DNA from: Alphaproteobacteria bacterium
GTDB taxonomy: Bacteria > Pseudomonadota > Alphaproteobacteria > Ferrovibrionales > Ferrovibrionaceae
NCBI GenBank assembly: GCA_018336035.1
Contig: JAGXRD010000106.1
Coordinates: 1-35,160, forward strand
Length of the DNA stretch: 35,160 nt
Direction of reading: 5' to 3'
A program made the position numbers and the translations under genes. Below, piece by piece: positions 1 through 8,012 of this stretch. Every line of letters starts with the position of its first letter. Positions within the stretch are counted from its first letter, which is position 1. The notes under the pieces were generated by a model. The model made no database searches. It worked only from the letters and a program-made list of their open reading frames with translations, and was not told where the DNA came from.

Positions 1-99
1 ACTGGTCGTGCAGGGTGAACATCGACTAAAATTCGCTTTCTTGTTTGTGCAGCGCCGAAGCCCGTCTGGCGCTGATACCCGCGTCCAAAGGATTTGTCC
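1..99. other. Left-edge intergenic stretch, no complete gene
   Basis: No complete gene is visible here. A 7-bp stem (50-56 with 68-74, loop of 11 bases) lies just upstream of the methyltransferase start and has no T-tract, so it is not a convincing terminator. On the minus strand an ATG at 22-20 opens a frame reading MFTLHDQ to the window edge. It could be the start of a divergent gene, but seven codons are too few to judge. Confidence 0.4.
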
Positions 100-1296
100 A
101 TGACTATCAATACGTTGCCCGTTCTACGCGTGAAACCGCGAGAAGAGCGCCGCGCAAGAGGTGGACATCCCTGGGTCTACTCCAATGAGATTGCACTCGA
201 TGCAACTGCCAAGGCGATTTCACCCGGCAGCCTTGTGCGACTCGACGATGCTCAAGGTGCGCTGCTGGGAATCGGCACCTTCAACCCGCATTCGCTGATT
301 GCCGCGCGGCTTTTGAGTAACGAAGCGACAACAATCGACGCGGCTTTCCTCAGCCGTCGGTTGCGCGCCGCCCTGCGGTTGCGCGAACGCTGCTTCAGCC
401 GGCCGTATTACCGGCTGGTGCATGCCGAAGCCGACGGACTGCCGGGCGTGGTGATCGACCGTTACGGCGATGTGGTCTGCGTCCAGTGCAATACGGCGGG
501 TGCGGAAGGTCTGTTGCCGGAGTTGCTGAATGCCCTGGCGGAGGTGCTGCAGCCGCGCGCCGTGGTGTTGCGCAATGACAGCCCGGTGCGTGCGCTGGAA
601 GGCCTGCAGCCCGAGATCCGTCTCGCCGCCGGCAGCCTCGACGATGGCCCGGCCGTGGTGGAAGAGGGCGGCGTGCGGATCGCGCTCGACCTGCTGGAGG
701 GCCAGAAGACCGGCTGGTATTTCGACCTTGCTGGCGCCCGCGCATTGATCGCCGCGCAGGCCAAGGGCGAGGATATGCTGGATGTCTACTGCAACAGCGG
801 CGCCTTCGCGCTGACCGCTGCCAAGGCCGGCGCCAAGAGTGTGCGCGGCATCGACCGCTCGGAGCTGGCGATTGCCCAGGCGGTGCAGGGCGCCAAGGAC
901 AACGACCTCAACCGCATCGCCAAGTTCGAAAAGGCCGAGGCCTTCCCGGCGCTGGAGCAGTTGCAGTCCGACAAGGCCGCGCGTTTCGGCATCGTCGTGA
1001 CCGACCCGCCCAATTTCGTCAAAAGTCGCAAGGATCTCGGCCCCGGCGCCAAGGCCTATCGCAAGCTGGCGAAACTGGCCGCGCCGCTGGTTAAGCCGGG
1101 CGGGCTGTGGTTCGTCGCCTGCTGCGCGCATCTGCTGCCGGGCGAAGTATTTGCCAAGGAAGTCGCCATCGGCATCAGCCAGGCCGGCCGGTCGGGGCGC
1201 ATTCTGTATTCCGGCGGCGCCGGGCCCGACCATCCGGTGCATCCGCATCTGCCGGAAAGCGCCTATCTGAAATGGCAGATCCTGCAGCTCGACTAA
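100..1296 (+). CDS. Class I SAM-dependent rRNA methyltransferase, RlmI-like
   Basis: Probable 23S rRNA cytosine-C5 methyltransferase of the RlmI/COG1092 family, acting in the cytoplasm with S-adenosylmethionine as donor. The 398-residue product starts with a PUA-like RNA-binding segment (RARGGHPWVYSNEI near residue 20), followed by a Rossmann-fold methyltransferase domain. The SAM-binding motif DVYCNSGAFAL begins near residue 228 and the catalytic-loop motif DPPNF at residue 302. Length is normal for the family. I chose ATG 100 because AAAGGA (87-92) sits 7 bases upstream; an in-frame TTG at 94 would add two residues but overlaps that spacing. The family call is firm. The exact rRNA position modified is inferred from homology and could differ in alphaproteobacteria. 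Confidence 0.9.
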   Translation: MTINTLPVLRVKPREERRARGGHPWVYSNEIALDATAKAISPGSLVRLDDAQGALLGIGTFNPHSLIAARLLSNEATTIDAAFLSRRLRAALRLRERCFSRPYYRLVHAEADGLPGVVIDRYGDVVCVQCNTAGAEGLLPELLNALAEVLQPRAVVLRNDSPVRALEGLQPEIRLAAGSLDDGPAVVEEGGVRIALDLLEGQKTGWYFDLAGARALIAAQAKGEDMLDVYCNSGAFALTAAKAGAKSVRGIDRSELAIAQAVQGAKDNDLNRIAKFEKAEAFPALEQLQSDKAARFGIVVTDPPNFVKSRKDLGPGAKAYRKLAKLAAPLVKPGGLWFVACCAHLLPGEVFAKEVAIGISQAGRSGRILYSGGAGPDHPVHPHLPESAYLKWQILQLD

Positions 1297-1336
1297 GCTG
1301 CCGCAATTTCGCCATGGCTGGGCGGCAGGATTCCGG

Positions 1337-1426
1337 CTCGGCAGGCTTCCGATAAAAGACCGGCATATCCCGTGGCGGGCATGTCGCCCCAGCAAGATCG
1401 GCTGACAACGGGAAGCCTGACCCGAG
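1337..1426 (+). repeat. Long-range inverted repeat in the leader of the lipoprotein gene
   Basis: CAGGCTTCC at 1342-1350 is perfectly complementary to GGAAGCCTG at 1411-1419. The pairing continues after a 2-base bulge with CTCGG (1337-1341) and CCGAG (1422-1426). The right arm reaches the GAGGA ribosome-binding region (1424-1428) just before the ATG at 1434, so a folded leader could limit translation. This was paired by hand and there is no functional evidence. Confidence 0.4.
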
Positions 1427-1433
1427 GACGGTC

Positions 1434-1814
1434 ATGTCTTCCCGTATCGCTATCCGACGCATCGCGGCGCTGCTGGCGCTGACGGCGTTTCTGCCTGCCT
1501 GCGTGCAATGGCACTGCAATGCCTTGCCCGACCGCGAGCAGTGTTATGCCGCCTACGACCAGTATGAAACCTGCCAGTATCAGTCGCGCCCGCTGATCCG
1601 CCAGGTCGGCGAGACTTGGCGCACGGAGTGCCGCACCGAGCGGATGAACTGCGGCAAGCGCGACAGGCGCTGCATCGAACGCACACGCGAAATCTGCCGC
1701 TCATATCCTGAGCCGATCTACGATTACCGCGACTACAATAACGGCGTGTCGCAATGCATGCGCGGCAAGGGCATGGCGGCCTATGACATGTATTTCGGCC
1801 GGTCGGCATTTTGA
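1434..1814 (+). CDS. Cysteine-rich outer-membrane or periplasmic lipoprotein, unknown function
   Basis: Small 126-residue protein that I do not recognise. It has a positively charged N-terminus, a hydrophobic stretch (about residues 10-21) and a lipobox LPAC with Cys23 as the lipidated residue, so it should be exported and acylated. The mature part has eight further cysteines (28, 37, 47, 66, 73, 80, 88 and one near 108) and many Arg, Tyr and acidic residues, suggesting a small disulfide-bonded domain. The mature N-terminus carries no obvious Lol-avoidance aspartate (V at +2), which would favour the outer membrane if the enterobacterial rule applies. GAGGA lies upstream of ATG 1434. It is 137 bases from the methyltransferase gene and ends next to a palindromic repeat. 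Confidence 0.75.
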   Translation: MSSRIAIRRIAALLALTAFLPACVQWHCNALPDREQCYAAYDQYETCQYQSRPLIRQVGETWRTECRTERMNCGKRDRRCIERTREICRSYPEPIYDYRDYNNGVSQCMRGKGMAAYDMYFGRSAF

Positions 1815-1820
1815 GGGAAG

Positions 1821-1909
1821 AAAATGGGACCCCGGGTCAAGCCCGGGGTGACGGTTTATCTTGATCGTCACCCCGGCCGCAGCGAAGCGAAGAGCCGGGG
1901 TCCCATTTT
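1821..1909. repeat. Long palindromic intergenic repeat, probable bidirectional terminator
   Basis: The outer arms are 15 bp and perfect (AAAATGGGACCCCGG at 1821-1835 with its complement at 1895-1909). The inner arms are 11 bp and perfect (CCGGGGTGACG at 1843-1853 with 1866-1876), with a 12-base loop. The outer arm ends in a T-run (1905-1911) on the plus strand and A-run/T-run symmetry on the other strand. It lies between convergent genes, so it can terminate transcription from both sides. Its composition resembles the dispersed GGGGTGACG/CCGGGGTCCCA palindromes common in alphaproteobacterial genomes. Only one copy is present in this window. Confidence 0.75.
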
Positions 1910-1923
1910 TTCTGTACGAGGCG

Positions 1924-3117
1924 TTACGGCCGGTTCAGCCGCGCGAACCACGGATCGAGCCTTGCGATCGCGTCGTCGATGATCGCGGCATCCATGCAGA
2001 AGGAAAACCGGATATAGCGGTGGCCGTCGGCGGTGTTGAAGTCGACGCCGGGGGCTGCCACCACGCCGGTCTCGTCCAGCATGCGCTTGCAGAAGCTAAC
2101 AGAGTCATCGGTGAAATCGCCGACATCGAGATAGAGATAGAAGGCGCCATCGGGCGGCGCGAAACGCGTGATGCCCCAGCGCGCCACGGCTTCCAGCAGC
2201 TTGTCACGGTTGGCGCGATAGGCCTCGACGCGTGGGCTGAGTTCGGCATCGGCTTCGAGCGCCGCCACGCCGGCCAGCTGCGACAGCGTCGGTGCGGAAA
2301 TCTGCAAACTGCCATGCAGCGCCTCGATGCGCTGCACCAGCCGCGCGGGCAGCACCAGCCAGCCGAGCCGCCAGCCGGTCATGCCCCAGTATTTCGAGAA
2401 GCCATTGATCACGATGGCGTCGTCGCCGGCCGACAGCACGGTCTCGGCAGCGCGGTCATACGTCACGCCGTGATAGAGTTCATCCACGATCAGCCACAGG
2501 CCGCGCTGATGGCACAGATCGTAGATCGCGCGCAGTTCCTCGGCCGACAGCATCGTGCCGGTCGGGTTGGCCGGGCTGGCGATCACCACGCCCTTCACCT
2601 GCGCCGGCAGGGCGGCGATCATCTCGGGTGTGACGCGATAGCCGGTCGAGGCATCGGTGGTGAGGCGATACGGCACCAGGTCGATAGCCTTCAGCGTGCC
2701 GCGATAGGCCGGATAGCTCGGCTCCACCACCGCCACCGTATCGCCGGCGGAGAAGGCCGCGAGGAACGCCAGCATCAGGCCCGCCGAGGTGCCGACGGTG
2801 ACGGCCACGCGCTTCGAAGGGATATCGAGGCCATGGCGGCGTTTGTAAAGCCGGGCAATGCCGTCGCGCAGAGCCGGAATGCCAAGCGCTTCGGTATAGC
2901 CCAGCGGCTTGCCGCTGCTGAGGGCGTCCTGCGCCGCCTTGATCGCGGCCTGCGGCGGCGGCAGGGTCGGTTCGCCGGCCAGCAGGCTGACGACTTTTCC
3001 GCCGGCCTTCACCCTGGCATTCACCGCCTTGAAGATCTCCCACATCTGGTAGATCTCGACATCGCTGCGCGGGGAGGCGGCGGGCGGGGCGAAGACTTTG
3101 TCGATATGGTCGAGCAT
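1924..3117 (-). CDS. Pyridoxal-phosphate aminotransferase, class I/II
   Basis: Fold-type I PLP aminotransferase of 397 residues, the usual length for the AspC/AAT-like group. The PLP lysine is probably Lys242 in the motif NGFSKYWGMTGWRLGW. Upstream are the NPTG motif (SPANPTGTM) and the region around VDELYHG that contacts PLP, and near the C-terminus is the RFSF segment with the carboxylate-binding Arg. It transfers an amino group between an amino acid and a 2-oxo acid in the cytoplasm; the substrate cannot be told from sequence. It is the last gene of a minus-strand set (exporter, VOC protein, aminotransferase) with an 18-base gap to the VOC gene. The divergent Lrp/AsnC regulator suggests amino-acid-responsive control. 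Confidence 0.9.
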   Translation of the reverse strand: MLDHIDKVFAPPAASPRSDVEIYQMWEIFKAVNARVKAGGKVVSLLAGEPTLPPPQAAIKAAQDALSSGKPLGYTEALGIPALRDGIARLYKRRHGLDIPSKRVAVTVGTSAGLMLAFLAAFSAGDTVAVVEPSYPAYRGTLKAIDLVPYRLTTDASTGYRVTPEMIAALPAQVKGVVIASPANPTGTMLSAEELRAIYDLCHQRGLWLIVDELYHGVTYDRAAETVLSAGDDAIVINGFSKYWGMTGWRLGWLVLPARLVQRIEALHGSLQISAPTLSQLAGVAALEADAELSPRVEAYRANRDKLLEAVARWGITRFAPPDGAFYLYLDVGDFTDDSVSFCKRMLDETGVVAAPGVDFNTADGHRYIRFSFCMDAAIIDDAIARLDPWFARLNRP

Positions 3118-3135
3118 GGCTGCAGTCTAGCTCAT

Positions 3136-3513
3136 TCAGTCGGGCGTGTAGCAGACCGCTTCGATGCGGTAGCCATCGGGATCGATCACAAACGCCGCGT
3201 AATAGGTCGGGGTGTATTGCGGACGCAGGCCGGGCGGGCCGTTGTCGGTGCCGCCATTCTGGATGGCCAGCGCGTGAAAGGCATCGACGGCGGCGCGGCT
3301 GTCGGCCTTGAAGCACAGATGCAGGCAGGATTTCGGGTCGGCGGGCACCGGGCTGTCGGTGCGGTCGATCCAGAATTGTGGATGCTGGGTGCCGTAGCCG
3401 ATGCCGTATTCGCCTTCATACAGCCGCGTATGGCCGAGCGGCTTCAGTGCCGCATCGTAGAAAGCGCTGGATCGCGCGATGTCGCGCACGCCGATGGAGA
3501 GATGGTCGAACAT
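3136..3513 (-). CDS. VOC (glyoxalase/bleomycin-resistance fold) family protein
   Basis: 125-residue single-domain vicinal-oxygen-chelate protein. The N-terminus MFDHLSIGVRDIARSSAFYD and the C-terminal DPDGYRIEAVCY are typical of the fold. Possible metal ligands are His4, the His in LHLCF and the Glu in YRIEAV. Members include glyoxalases, dioxygenases and resistance proteins, so the reaction cannot be assigned. It sits only 5 bases downstream of the exporter gene and 18 bases upstream of the aminotransferase, so it is probably co-transcribed with both. A GAGGT sequence about 10 bases before ATG 3513 could serve as ribosome-binding site. Confidence 0.85.
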   Translation of the reverse strand: MFDHLSIGVRDIARSSAFYDAALKPLGHTRLYEGEYGIGYGTQHPQFWIDRTDSPVPADPKSCLHLCFKADSRAAVDAFHALAIQNGGTDNGPPGLRPQYTPTYYAAFVIDPDGYRIEAVCYTPD

Positions 3514-3518
3514 TTGGC

Positions 3519-4526
3519 CTAACCTCTTTGATGGTTAGTCCGGTTATAGCGCGAAAAGGCGCCCGCCGACAATGCGCCATTGGCCAAGGCCACGCCCAAG
3601 CTGACGGCAATAATTCCGATCCAGGTGACGGTGTCCGGCCATTCGCCCAGCAGCGGCACCGCCAGCAAAGCCGTGAGCGCCGGCGTCAGTGCCGCGAAGG
3701 CCGCTGCCGGTGCGGGTCCCAGCCGGCGCACGGCAAAGCCATAGGCCGCCATGCTGAGCAGGCCCGAGGCGACCGACTGCACCAGCTGCACGCCGACCTC
3801 GAAGGCCGGCGCCTGCAGGATGCGGCTGTCGAGCCACAGCAGATAGACCGGCGCATAGAGGATGAAGGCGGAGGCATAGACCAGCGCGGCGGCCTGCCAG
3901 ATGCCGATGCCGGTCTTCTTCAGGGCAATCGTGTAGCTGGCCCAGAGTGCGCCGCAGAACACGAACATCAGGTCGCCGCGCCAGGTGTCGCCCATGCTTT
4001 CGCTTTCCAGGCCTGCAATCACCTGCCAGCCGCCCACCGCAATCGCGCCGAGCAGCATCAGCAATGTGCCGAGCCGGCGCTGCGTATTGAAACGCTCGCC
4101 CAGCAGCAGCACGGCCAGCAGGGCGGCAAACAGCGGCATGCTGCCGGGCATCAGCGCGCCGGCATGGGCGGCCGGCGCGAAGAACATGCCGGTGCTGCTG
4201 ATCAGCATGAAGGGCAGGCCGGCGCCGGCCATCATTACGATGAACCAGAGCGGGTTGACGCCGTTGCGGATCAGCGCGGCCGGCGCACGCAGCAGCGGCA
4301 GCAAGATGGGCAGCAGCAGCAATGCCGGCAGCAGCATGCGGAGGAAGATGACATCCCAGACCGACAGCGCGCCGGTGACGCCGAAGCGGGTCGCGACCAG
4401 TCCGGCGGCCCAGAGCAGCACCGTGGCCAGCGCGGCACCCGCACCGAGCCAGCGGCCGGTATCCGCCGCGGGTAGTGGAGTGGTCAGGGTGGTCACGGGG
4501 CTGGCAGCTTGGCTTTCGGCGGACAT
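3519..4526 (-). CDS. EamA-type (DMT superfamily) transporter
   Basis: 335-residue integral membrane protein of the drug/metabolite transporter superfamily, with two EamA repeats and about ten hydrophobic helices. The first helix follows TGRWLGAGAALATVLLWAAG, and the second repeat begins near LMFVFCGALWASYTIALKK. Family members usually export amino acids or other metabolites across the inner membrane. I placed the start at ATG 4526 because CTGGAG lies 7 bases upstream and the downstream sequence fits the family; the minus-strand frame stays open far beyond this, but that part is antisense to the Lrp gene. It heads the minus-strand set and shares its 129-base upstream region with the Lrp/AsnC regulator, the classic layout for an Lrp-controlled amino-acid exporter. 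Confidence 0.88.
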   Translation of the reverse strand: MSAESQAASPVTTLTTPLPAADTGRWLGAGAALATVLLWAAGLVATRFGVTGALSVWDVIFLRMLLPALLLLPILLPLLRAPAALIRNGVNPLWFIVMMAGAGLPFMLISSTGMFFAPAAHAGALMPGSMPLFAALLAVLLLGERFNTQRRLGTLLMLLGAIAVGGWQVIAGLESESMGDTWRGDLMFVFCGALWASYTIALKKTGIGIWQAAALVYASAFILYAPVYLLWLDSRILQAPAFEVGVQLVQSVASGLLSMAAYGFAVRRLGPAPAAAFAALTPALTALLAVPLLGEWPDTVTWIGIIAVSLGVALANGALSAGAFSRYNRTNHQRG

Positions 4527-4624
4527 GAGGCGACTCCAGACAAATCGGCAGCAGAAGGATGGCCGGGAGAGCCGCAGCATGTCCTTGCTATTTCTGCCTA
4601 GTTTGGGATTATTCCAGCAATTTA

Positions 4625-4639
4625 TGCCAATAAATGGCA
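4625..4639. promoter_or_regulatory. Candidate Lrp/AsnC operator palindrome
   Basis: TGCCA-ATAAA-TGGCA is a perfect 15-bp inverted repeat with an AT-rich centre, as expected for AsnC-family operators. It lies between the divergent transporter and regulator genes, 16 bases before the regulator start. Binding is inferred from position and symmetry only. Confidence 0.35.
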
Positions 4640-4655
4640 GCAACCGGGGCGGAAA

Positions 4656-5141
4656 GTGCCAAAACAGAACCTGGATGACTTCGACCGCAAGATCCTGGCT
4701 GCCCTGCAGGCCGATGCCCGGCTCAGTAACGTCGACTTGGCCGAAAGGGTAGGCCTGTCGCCATCGCCCTGCCTGCGCCGGGTCAAGCGGCTGGAGGAAG
4801 AGGGCTATATCCGCGGCTATCGCGCGGTGCTGGACCGCCGCAAGCTCGGCCTCGGCCTCACGGTCTATGTCGATATCAAGGTGGAAAAGCATTCGGCCGA
4901 GAATGCCGCCAGCCACCAGCGCATGCTGGAAGCGATCCCCGAAGTAGTCTCGGCGCATATGGTCTCCGGCCAGGCCGATTTTTTCGCCGAGGTGGTGGTA
5001 CCCGATCTTGCGGCCTATGAGGAATTGCTGACCCAGCGCTTGTTGTCGCTGCCGATGGTGAAGGACATCCGCTCCAACTTCGTGATCCGTCCGATCAAGA
5101 CCGACGGAGCCTTGCCGCTGGAGCATCTGGAAGAGCGCTAG
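4656..5141 (+). CDS. Lrp/AsnC family transcriptional regulator
   Basis: 161-residue regulator with the full Lrp/AsnC layout. An N-terminal winged HTH (about residues 5-65, with LDDFDRKILAALQADARLSN and the recognition helix around SPSPCLRRVKRLEEEGYI) precedes a RAM effector-binding and oligomerisation domain (about 70-150, ending with MVKDIRSNFVIRP). Such proteins bind amino acids and control transport or metabolism genes, often the one next door. The start is GTG 4656; no in-frame ATG precedes the HTH closely, and GGGGC at 4646-4650 is a possible weak ribosome-binding site. It is divergent from the EamA exporter, its most likely target, and probably regulates itself through the palindrome at 4625-4639. 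Confidence 0.92.
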   Translation: MPKQNLDDFDRKILAALQADARLSNVDLAERVGLSPSPCLRRVKRLEEEGYIRGYRAVLDRRKLGLGLTVYVDIKVEKHSAENAASHQRMLEAIPEVVSAHMVSGQADFFAEVVVPDLAAYEELLTQRLLSLPMVKDIRSNFVIRPIKTDGALPLEHLEER

Positions 5142-5144
5142 CCG

Positions 5145-5178
5145 CCACGCTTAAGCTGCGGTGGTCTCGACTCTTTTT
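5145..5178 (+). terminator. Weak intrinsic terminator after the Lrp/AsnC gene
   Basis: CCACGC (5145-5150) can pair with GCGGTGG (5158-5164) with one bulged base, and a T-run at 5174-5178 follows about nine bases after the stem. The distance to the T-run makes this a weak candidate. Confidence 0.3.
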
Positions 5179-5195
5179 AGGCCTGCCCGTATAGT
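5167..5195 (+). promoter_or_regulatory. Candidate sigma-70 promoter for the glucan synthase genes
   Basis: TCGACT (5167-5172) and TATAGT (5190-5195) are separated by 17 bases, giving 4/6 and 5/6 matches to the -35 and -10 consensus. This would leave a leader of about 120 bases before the GH17/GT2 gene. It overlaps the putative Lrp terminator tail. Predicted by eye only. Confidence 0.35.
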
Positions 5196-5322
5196 CCGGC
5201 GTCTGCCGTAAAGCCGCCATATTGCCTGCCTATTCAGACTGCCAGCCGGGAACCGGTATCGGCGGTTTCGGGCCGGTACGGGGTGACCGGCGCTGCGTCG
5301 CAATCTCTGCCCCGGGGCCCAA

Positions 5323-7992
5323 GTGTCCAAGTCTTTTGCCATGCGCTATTCAGGACTGTTCGTCCTGCTCATTGTCGGCGTCCTTAACCTGGCCGGCTGG
5401 GCCTATATGAACCGCCCGATCGAGCCGCGCCCCTGGGGCGAAGTGATCAGCGGCGTCGACTACACGCCGTTCCGCGGCGACCAGGATCCGCGCAACAACA
5501 AATTCGCCAGCGAGGCCGAGATCGAGCAGGACATGCAGATCCTCGCCGGTCAGGTGCGGCAGATCCGCACTTACTCCACCATCGATGGCCAGGGCGAGAT
5601 CGCCAAGATCGCCGGCCGTTATGGCATCGAGGTGATGCAGGGCAGCTGGCTCGATGGCCGCCTCGAGCGCAACGAAGAAGAAATCAAAAACCTGATCGAA
5701 CTGGCGGCGACGAACGGCAATATCCGTCGCGTGCTGGTCGGCAACGAAACCCTGCTGCGTGCCGACATGCCGATCCAGGACCTGGTCGAGTATATCCGCC
5801 GCGTGCGCACCGGCCTGGCCAATCGCGGCAAGCATGTCGAAGTCTCGACGCCGGAAACCTGGGACGTCTGGCTGCGTTATCCGCAACTCGGCCGTGAGGT
5901 CGATTTCATCGCCATTCACCTGCTGCCCTACTGGGAAGGCCAGGCGCCCGACAAGGCGGTGGAATACGCGCTCAGCCGTTATCAGCAGGTGAAAGACGCC
6001 TTCCCGACCAAGAAGGTGGTCATCACGGAAATCGGCTGGCCTTCGGAAGGCCGCACGCGCCGCGATGCCGCGCCGAGCCCGACCTCACAGGCGGCCTTCA
6101 TGCGCGCCTTCCTCAATATCGCCAACCAGCGCGGCCTCGACTACTTCCTGCAGGAAGCTTTCGACCAGCCCTGGAAGCGCAATATCGAAGGCTCGGTCGG
6201 CGCCTACTGGGGCATCTACAATGCCGACCGCACGCCGAAATTCCCGATGACCGGTCCGGTCAGCGACCGGCCGCACTGGCCGCAGCTGGCGGCGGCCTCG
6301 ACTCTGCTGGCGCTGCCGCTGATGGCCTGGTTCCTGGCACGCTGGTCCGACCTGCGTTTCTCGGGACGAACCTTCTTCATCGCACTGATGCAGATCATCA
6401 CCAGCGCGCTGGTGATGGTGGTCGATTCAGGATTGCGAACGTATATGAGTCCCGGCATCGCGCTGATGTGGGCGATGCTGCTGCCATTGCTGCTGCTGCT
6501 GTTCATGGTGGTGCTGGCCGAAGGGCTTGAACTGTCGGAAGTGATCTGGTCCAGCCGGCGACAGCGCCACTTCCTGCCCTTCCGCACCGATGTGGAGCGC
6601 AACTGGCCGAAGGTGTCGATCCATATTCCGGCCTATAACGAACCGCCGGAGATGCTGAAGCGCACGCTGGATGCGCTCAACCGCCTCGACTATCCGAATT
6701 TCGAGGTGATGCTGATCGACAACAACACCAAGGACGAGGCGGTCTGGCGCCCGGTCGAGGAATACTGCCGCACGCATCTCGATCCCGAGAAATTCCGTTT
6801 CTTCCACGTCTCGCCGCTGAAAGGCTTCAAGGCCGGGGCGCTGAATTTCGCGCTGCGCAACATGGCCAAGGATACCGAGATCGTCGGTGTGATCGATGCC
6901 GATTATCTGGTCGAACCCGACTGGCTGAAATCGCTGGTGCCGTATTTCGACCGCGCCGATATCGGCTTCGTGCAGGCACCGCAGGATCACTACGACTGGA
7001 AGAACGACACCTTCAAGGAATTCATCAACTGGGAATATGCCGGCTTCTTCAACATCGGCATGGTCCAGCGCAACGAGCGCGACGCCATCATCCAGCACGG
7101 CACCATGACGCTGGTGCGCAAGGCCGCCATCGACCATGTCGGTCCCTGGGCCGAGTGGTGCATCTGCGAAGATTCCGAGATGGGTCTGCGCCTGCTCGCC
7201 GGCGGCTGGCACTCGGTCTATACCGACAAGCGCTACGGCTATGGCCTGACGCCCGACAGTTTCGCAGGTTACAAAAGCCAGCGCTTCCGCTGGGCCTATG
7301 GCGCCGTGCAGATCATCAAGCGGCATTGGCGCGACATGCTGCCGGGCGACGAGCGCAAGCTCGAACCGATGCAGCGCTATCACTTCGTCACCGGCTGGCT
7401 GCCGTGGTTCGCCGATGCGCTGGGCCTGATCTTTGCTATCGCCTCGCTGGCCTGGACGGTCGGCGTGCTGATCCTGCCGAAGTATTTCGAACTGCCGCTG
7501 GCGCTGTTCCTGCTGCCCGTGGTGGCGGTATTCGGCGCAAAGCTGGCGCAGTTCCTGTGGCTCTACAAAATCCGCGTGCCCTGTTCGCTGCGCCAGCGTC
7601 TGGGCGCGGGTCTTGCCGGTCTGGCGCTGACCTACACCATCGCCAAGGCGATGCTGTTCGGCCTGTTCACCTCGAAGCTGCCGTTCATCCGCACGCCCAA
7701 GCATGAAGACCAGGCGGCCGTCGTGCAGGCCTTCATCATGGCGCAGGAAGAAACCCTGATCGCGGTACTGCTGCTGCTCGCCGGCATCGGCATGTGGAAC
7801 TTCCAGGGTGGCGAAGACCCCGAAGCGCGGCTCTGGGCGGTGGTGATGTGGGCGCAGTCGGTGCCTTACTGGGCATCGCTGGTGTTGGCCTTCATCAGCA
7901 CGGCACCGAAACCGCCGAGCAAGACGGCTGCGATTCCAGTCGCGACTCCCGCTCCGAATGACGCTGCCTCGCAGGGCAGCCCGGCGCAGTAA
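5323..7992 (+). CDS. GH17-GT2 fusion membrane protein, probable beta-glucan synthase
   Basis: 889-residue inner-membrane protein joining two carbohydrate-active domains. After an N-terminal membrane segment (about 10-30) comes a GH17-type domain (about 40-310) with probable acid/base Glu142 in VGNE and nucleophile Glu236 in TEIGWPSEG. Three helices (about 325-410) lead to a cytoplasmic family-2 glycosyltransferase (about 425-680) with DAD at 525-527, ED at 616-617 and QRFRW at 653-657, the signature set of processive synthases. C-terminal helices follow. This architecture is known from NdvB-like proteins of Pseudomonas and Bradyrhizobium that make cyclic or branched beta-1,3/1,6-glucans from UDP-glucose; that product is inferred here. 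The start is uncertain: GTG 5323 or ATG 5341, neither with a strong ribosome-binding site. The next gene, 20 bases downstream, is a second GH17 protein. Confidence 0.88.
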   Translation: MSKSFAMRYSGLFVLLIVGVLNLAGWAYMNRPIEPRPWGEVISGVDYTPFRGDQDPRNNKFASEAEIEQDMQILAGQVRQIRTYSTIDGQGEIAKIAGRYGIEVMQGSWLDGRLERNEEEIKNLIELAATNGNIRRVLVGNETLLRADMPIQDLVEYIRRVRTGLANRGKHVEVSTPETWDVWLRYPQLGREVDFIAIHLLPYWEGQAPDKAVEYALSRYQQVKDAFPTKKVVITEIGWPSEGRTRRDAAPSPTSQAAFMRAFLNIANQRGLDYFLQEAFDQPWKRNIEGSVGAYWGIYNADRTPKFPMTGPVSDRPHWPQLAAASTLLALPLMAWFLARWSDLRFSGRTFFIALMQIITSALVMVVDSGLRTYMSPGIALMWAMLLPLLLLLFMVVLAEGLELSEVIWSSRRQRHFLPFRTDVERNWPKVSIHIPAYNEPPEMLKRTLDALNRLDYPNFEVMLIDNNTKDEAVWRPVEEYCRTHLDPEKFRFFHVSPLKGFKAGALNFALRNMAKDTEIVGVIDADYLVEPDWLKSLVPYFDRADIGFVQAPQDHYDWKNDTFKEFINWEYAGFFNIGMVQRNERDAIIQHGTMTLVRKAAIDHVGPWAEWCICEDSEMGLRLLAGGWHSVYTDKRYGYGLTPDSFAGYKSQRFRWAYGAVQIIKRHWRDMLPGDERKLEPMQRYHFVTGWLPWFADALGLIFAIASLAWTVGVLILPKYFELPLALFLLPVVAVFGAKLAQFLWLYKIRVPCSLRQRLGAGLAGLALTYTIAKAMLFGLFTSKLPFIRTPKHEDQAAVVQAFIMAQEETLIAVLLLLAGIGMWNFQGGEDPEARLWAVVMWAQSVPYWASLVLAFISTAPKPPSKTAAIPVATPAPNDAASQGSPAQ

Positions 7993-8012
7993 CTCCAGGA
8001 CAGGTTCGTAAC